Made by a program: the position numbers and the translations under genes
Source: Thermoleophilaceae bacterium
GTDB lineage: Bacteria > Actinomycetota > Thermoleophilia > Solirubrobacterales > Thermoleophilaceae
NCBI GenBank assembly: GCA_030447725.1
Contig: JAUJOQ010000008.1
Coordinates: forward strand, 50,475 to 114,474
Reading direction: 5' to 3'
DNA: 64,000 nt
Notes under the pieces: generated by a model
The model's input: the letters and a program-made list of their open reading frames with translations, nothing else
Told to the model about the DNA's origin: nothing
Databases searched by the model: none
Part shown: positions 62,175-64,000 of the stretch, piece by piece
How the letters are laid out: each line of letters starts with the position of its first letter
How positions within the stretch are numbered: the stretch's first letter is position 1

Positions 62175-62801
62175 GTGGCACGTTCGAGACGGCAACTGGC
62201 CACGGCGCTGGCCGTGGCGCTGGCCGCAGTCCTCCTCCTCACCGCCTGCGACGCAGGGTCGGACTCCGAGCCGCCTGCCGAGCTCTCGGCCAAGGACTCG
62301 GCCGCGCTGACCGACGCACGCAGCAGGCTCGACGCGGCGATCGAGACCGAGGCCAGGCTGAGCGCGTCCCCTCAGGCGGCGCGCAGGATCCGGGGCAAGG
62401 TGCAGGCGATCGTGTCGGAGGGGGTCTTCGAGACGGAGGTGCTCGACGAGTTCGGATTGGCGGCGCTCGGGCGCCTGATGCTGGTGGCGCCCAGCCTGGT
62501 GGAGGTGGACTCCGACGGCGTGCCCGAAGCGCTCGATCGCGAGGCCACCCGTGCCTTCCTGCGCTTCGCCGAGCGCGACCCAGCCCGCGCGCTGCTGGCG
62601 CCCGCTGAGCAGGCCGTCGGGGCGGTCGAGCGGACGGTGCAGCGCAGCGAGTCCGGGCCGGACACGCGGATCCTCCCTGGAGACGGCGGTGCGTCACCCG
62701 GCCCACGGGTGGCGGGCTACCTGCAACAGGCCGAGGGCGACACCGGGCCGATCTGGCCCGAGCTGTCGAGACGGTTGCGCGTGCTTCGCGAGGGCCTGTA
62801 G
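62175..62801 (+). CDS. lipoprotein of unknown function
   Basis: 208 aa with a lipoprotein signal peptide: LATALAVALAAVLLLTACDAG, lipobox LTAC with Cys at about residue 25. The mature part is helical and charged (ALTDARSRLDAAIETEARLS, LDREATRAFLRFAERDPARA) and ends PIWPELSRRLRVLREGL. GTG start 5 nt after pepA. No recognised domain. Confidence 0.75.
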   Translation: MARSRRQLATALAVALAAVLLLTACDAGSDSEPPAELSAKDSAALTDARSRLDAAIETEARLSASPQAARRIRGKVQAIVSEGVFETEVLDEFGLAALGRLMLVAPSLVEVDSDGVPEALDREATRAFLRFAERDPARALLAPAEQAVGAVERTVQRSESGPDTRILPGDGGASPGPRVAGYLQQAEGDTGPIWPELSRRLRVLREGL

Positions 62802-62818
62802 CGCGTAGGGTTCGCTCG

Positions 62819-63955
62819 ATGCGCGATCTCGGACCGGTGGCCGTGGGCACCTGGAGCGGCGGCCGCTTCATGCACTTCGGCGAGCAGCTCGACGAGGACC
62901 GCCTGGTCGCCCTGCTGCGTCCCGGTGACGGGATCGACACCGTGCTCACCGCCGACACCTACGGGCAGGGGGACGCCGACCGCCTGCTCGCCCGCGCCCT
63001 GGACGGGGTACCGCGCGACGAGTTCTGTGCGGTGGGGGCGATCGGCCACGACTTCTACGACGGCGAGCGCGACGGCGCCCGGGGCTACCCGCGCTTCACC
63101 GATCCCAGCCTGCGCGGGCCCGACGGCTACGCCGTCTACCTGCGCACGGCCGCCGAGCGCAGCCTGCGCCGCTGCCGGCTCGACCGCTTCGACCTGCTGC
63201 TGCTGCACAACCCGGACCGCACCGGCTACACCAGCCAGGCGGTGTGGGACGGGATGGCTTCCCTGCGCGACGCGGGCCTCACGCGGATGATCGGCGTGGC
63301 CCCCGGTCCGGCCAACGGCTTCACCCTCGACCTGATCGACTGCCTCGAGCGCTTCGGGGAGATGATCGACTGGGCCATGATCATCCTCAACCCGCTCGAG
63401 CCCTGGCCCGGCGAGCTGGTGCTGCCGGCAGCGGCCGAGAAGGACGTGCGCGTGATCACGCGGGTGGTCGACTACGGCGGCCTGTTCTGGGGTGACCTCC
63501 CCCCCGGCCACGAGTTCCCCCGCGGCGATCACCGCGGCTTTCGGCCAGCCGGCTGGACCCAGCGCGGTCACGAGCGGATCGCTTCCATGAAACCCATCGC
63601 AGATCGCCACGGCCTCACCCTGCTGCAACTGGCCTGCCAGTGGAACCTCGCCCATCCCGCCGTGGCCTGCTGCGCGCCCACCCTGATCCAGGAGACCTCG
63701 CCGGGCGCGCGCCCGATCGAGGACAAGCGCGCCGAGCTCGCGGCCACGCCGGTCGAGGTGGTGCTGAGCGACGAGGAAGTCGCCGAGCTGCGCGCGATCG
63801 GCGACAACACCGGCTCGATGACGCTGAAGGGCGGGGTGCCCGATCACGAGGGCGAGGAGCGACCCGACCGCTGGTCTCTCTCGCCCGAGCTGGCGGCCGC
63901 CGGGCAGCGCTGGGGGATCGAGCCCGAGCGGGACCTGGTGGCCGTCAGCGGCTGA
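62819..63955 (+). CDS. aldo/keto reductase
   Basis: 378 aa NADPH-type oxidoreductase. VAVGTWSGGRFMHFG at the N-terminus, then DTVLTADTYGQGDADRLLAR (catalytic Asp/Tyr region), FDLLLLHNPDRTGYTSQAVW, MIGVAPGPANGFTLDLIDC and the cofactor segment HPAVACCAPTLIQE. It is longer than usual AKRs (~330 aa) because of an extra C-terminal ~35 residues. Substrate unknown. Last complete gene. Confidence 0.88.
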   Translation: MRDLGPVAVGTWSGGRFMHFGEQLDEDRLVALLRPGDGIDTVLTADTYGQGDADRLLARALDGVPRDEFCAVGAIGHDFYDGERDGARGYPRFTDPSLRGPDGYAVYLRTAAERSLRRCRLDRFDLLLLHNPDRTGYTSQAVWDGMASLRDAGLTRMIGVAPGPANGFTLDLIDCLERFGEMIDWAMIILNPLEPWPGELVLPAAAEKDVRVITRVVDYGGLFWGDLPPGHEFPRGDHRGFRPAGWTQRGHERIASMKPIADRHGLTLLQLACQWNLAHPAVACCAPTLIQETSPGARPIEDKRAELAATPVEVVLSDEEVAELRAIGDNTGSMTLKGGVPDHEGEERPDRWSLSPELAAAGQRWGIEPERDLVAVSG

Positions 63956-64000
63956 GCCGTCGGCCTAAGCCGCCGGTCGGTCAGCGGCTGAGCCGTCGGC
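63943..64000. repeat. 37-bp direct repeat at the window edge
   Basis: GTCAGCGGCTGAGCCGTCGGC appears at 63943-63963 and again at 63980-64000, separated by a spacer with GCCGCCGGTCGG. The first copy includes the aldo/keto reductase stop. The elements can fold into GGCTGAGCC-type hairpins; it may continue past the window as a terminator or repeat array. Confidence 0.75.

Overview
The window is high-GC DNA with densely packed genes, GTG and TTG starts and many ATGA/GTGA start-stop overlaps. Gene content points to a soil-type actinobacterium, most likely class Thermoleophilia (Solirubrobacterales-like). This is inferred from gene families, not from a marker-gene phylogeny. No rRNA, tRNA, CRISPR array, prophage or insertion sequence was seen.

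Layout. 1-3.4 kb: fatty-acid synthesis cluster on the minus strand (fabD-fabH-fabG-25-aa micro-ORF-fabF, the last cut by the window edge; no acpP). 3.5-5.3 kb: two-component system. 5.4-6.6 kb: an R2-like diiron protein fused to an SCP2 domain. 6.7-23.1 kb: hydrogenase island with two small/large subunit pairs of the aerobic group 1h (Hhy) type, an intact maturation protease and a catalytically dead-looking paralogue, a NifU-Rieske fusion, MoxR and VWA proteins, and a divergent operon hypC - SIS/HypC/SIS fusion - hypD - hypE - LLM oxidoreductase. 23.1-25.4 kb: a MerR regulator with its own 19-bp-spacer promoter, a small repeat protein, and a CooC-type nickel ATPase whose reading frame is interrupted by one in-frame UGA. 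That UGA sits at the first Cys of the metal-binding CxC motif and is followed by a SECIS-like hairpin, so this is a candidate selenoprotein. 25.4-28.2 kb: three tandem membrane-anchored proteins made largely of 7-residue repeats. 28.4-30.5 kb: hypothetical and membrane proteins. 30.7-34.8 kb: a second hyp locus, partly decayed (frameshifted nickel transporter, intact hypF, a membrane protein, hypB truncated and fused to remnants of a SIS gene). 35.1-43.7 kb: a stress-protein-like gene, a LysR regulator and a Calvin-cycle operon glpX-fba-comB-cbbL-cbbS-cbbX-prk. 43.8-50 kb: housekeeping genes (tsaC, prmC, prfA, DUF1385, rpmE, gpsA). 50-64 kb: an AbiEi/DUF559 protein, etfBA plus ETF-quinone oxidoreductase with a TetR-type operator, a split acyl-CoA mutase, uvsE, thiolase, pepA, a lipoprotein and an aldo/keto reductase.

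How it fits together. Group 1h hydrogenases in aerobic soil bacteria oxidise trace H2; with a red-type form I RuBisCO operon the cell could fix CO2 on electrons from air, i.e. trace-gas chemosynthesis. Maturation genes for the Fe(CN)2CO centre (hypC,D,E,F) are intact. The usual nickel-supply genes seen here (hypB, a NicO-type transporter) are broken, while a CooC-type nickel ATPase lies nearby; a take-over of nickel delivery is an attractive but unproven idea. The lower half of the window is consistent with fatty-acid and branched acyl-CoA oxidation feeding the quinone pool through ETF.
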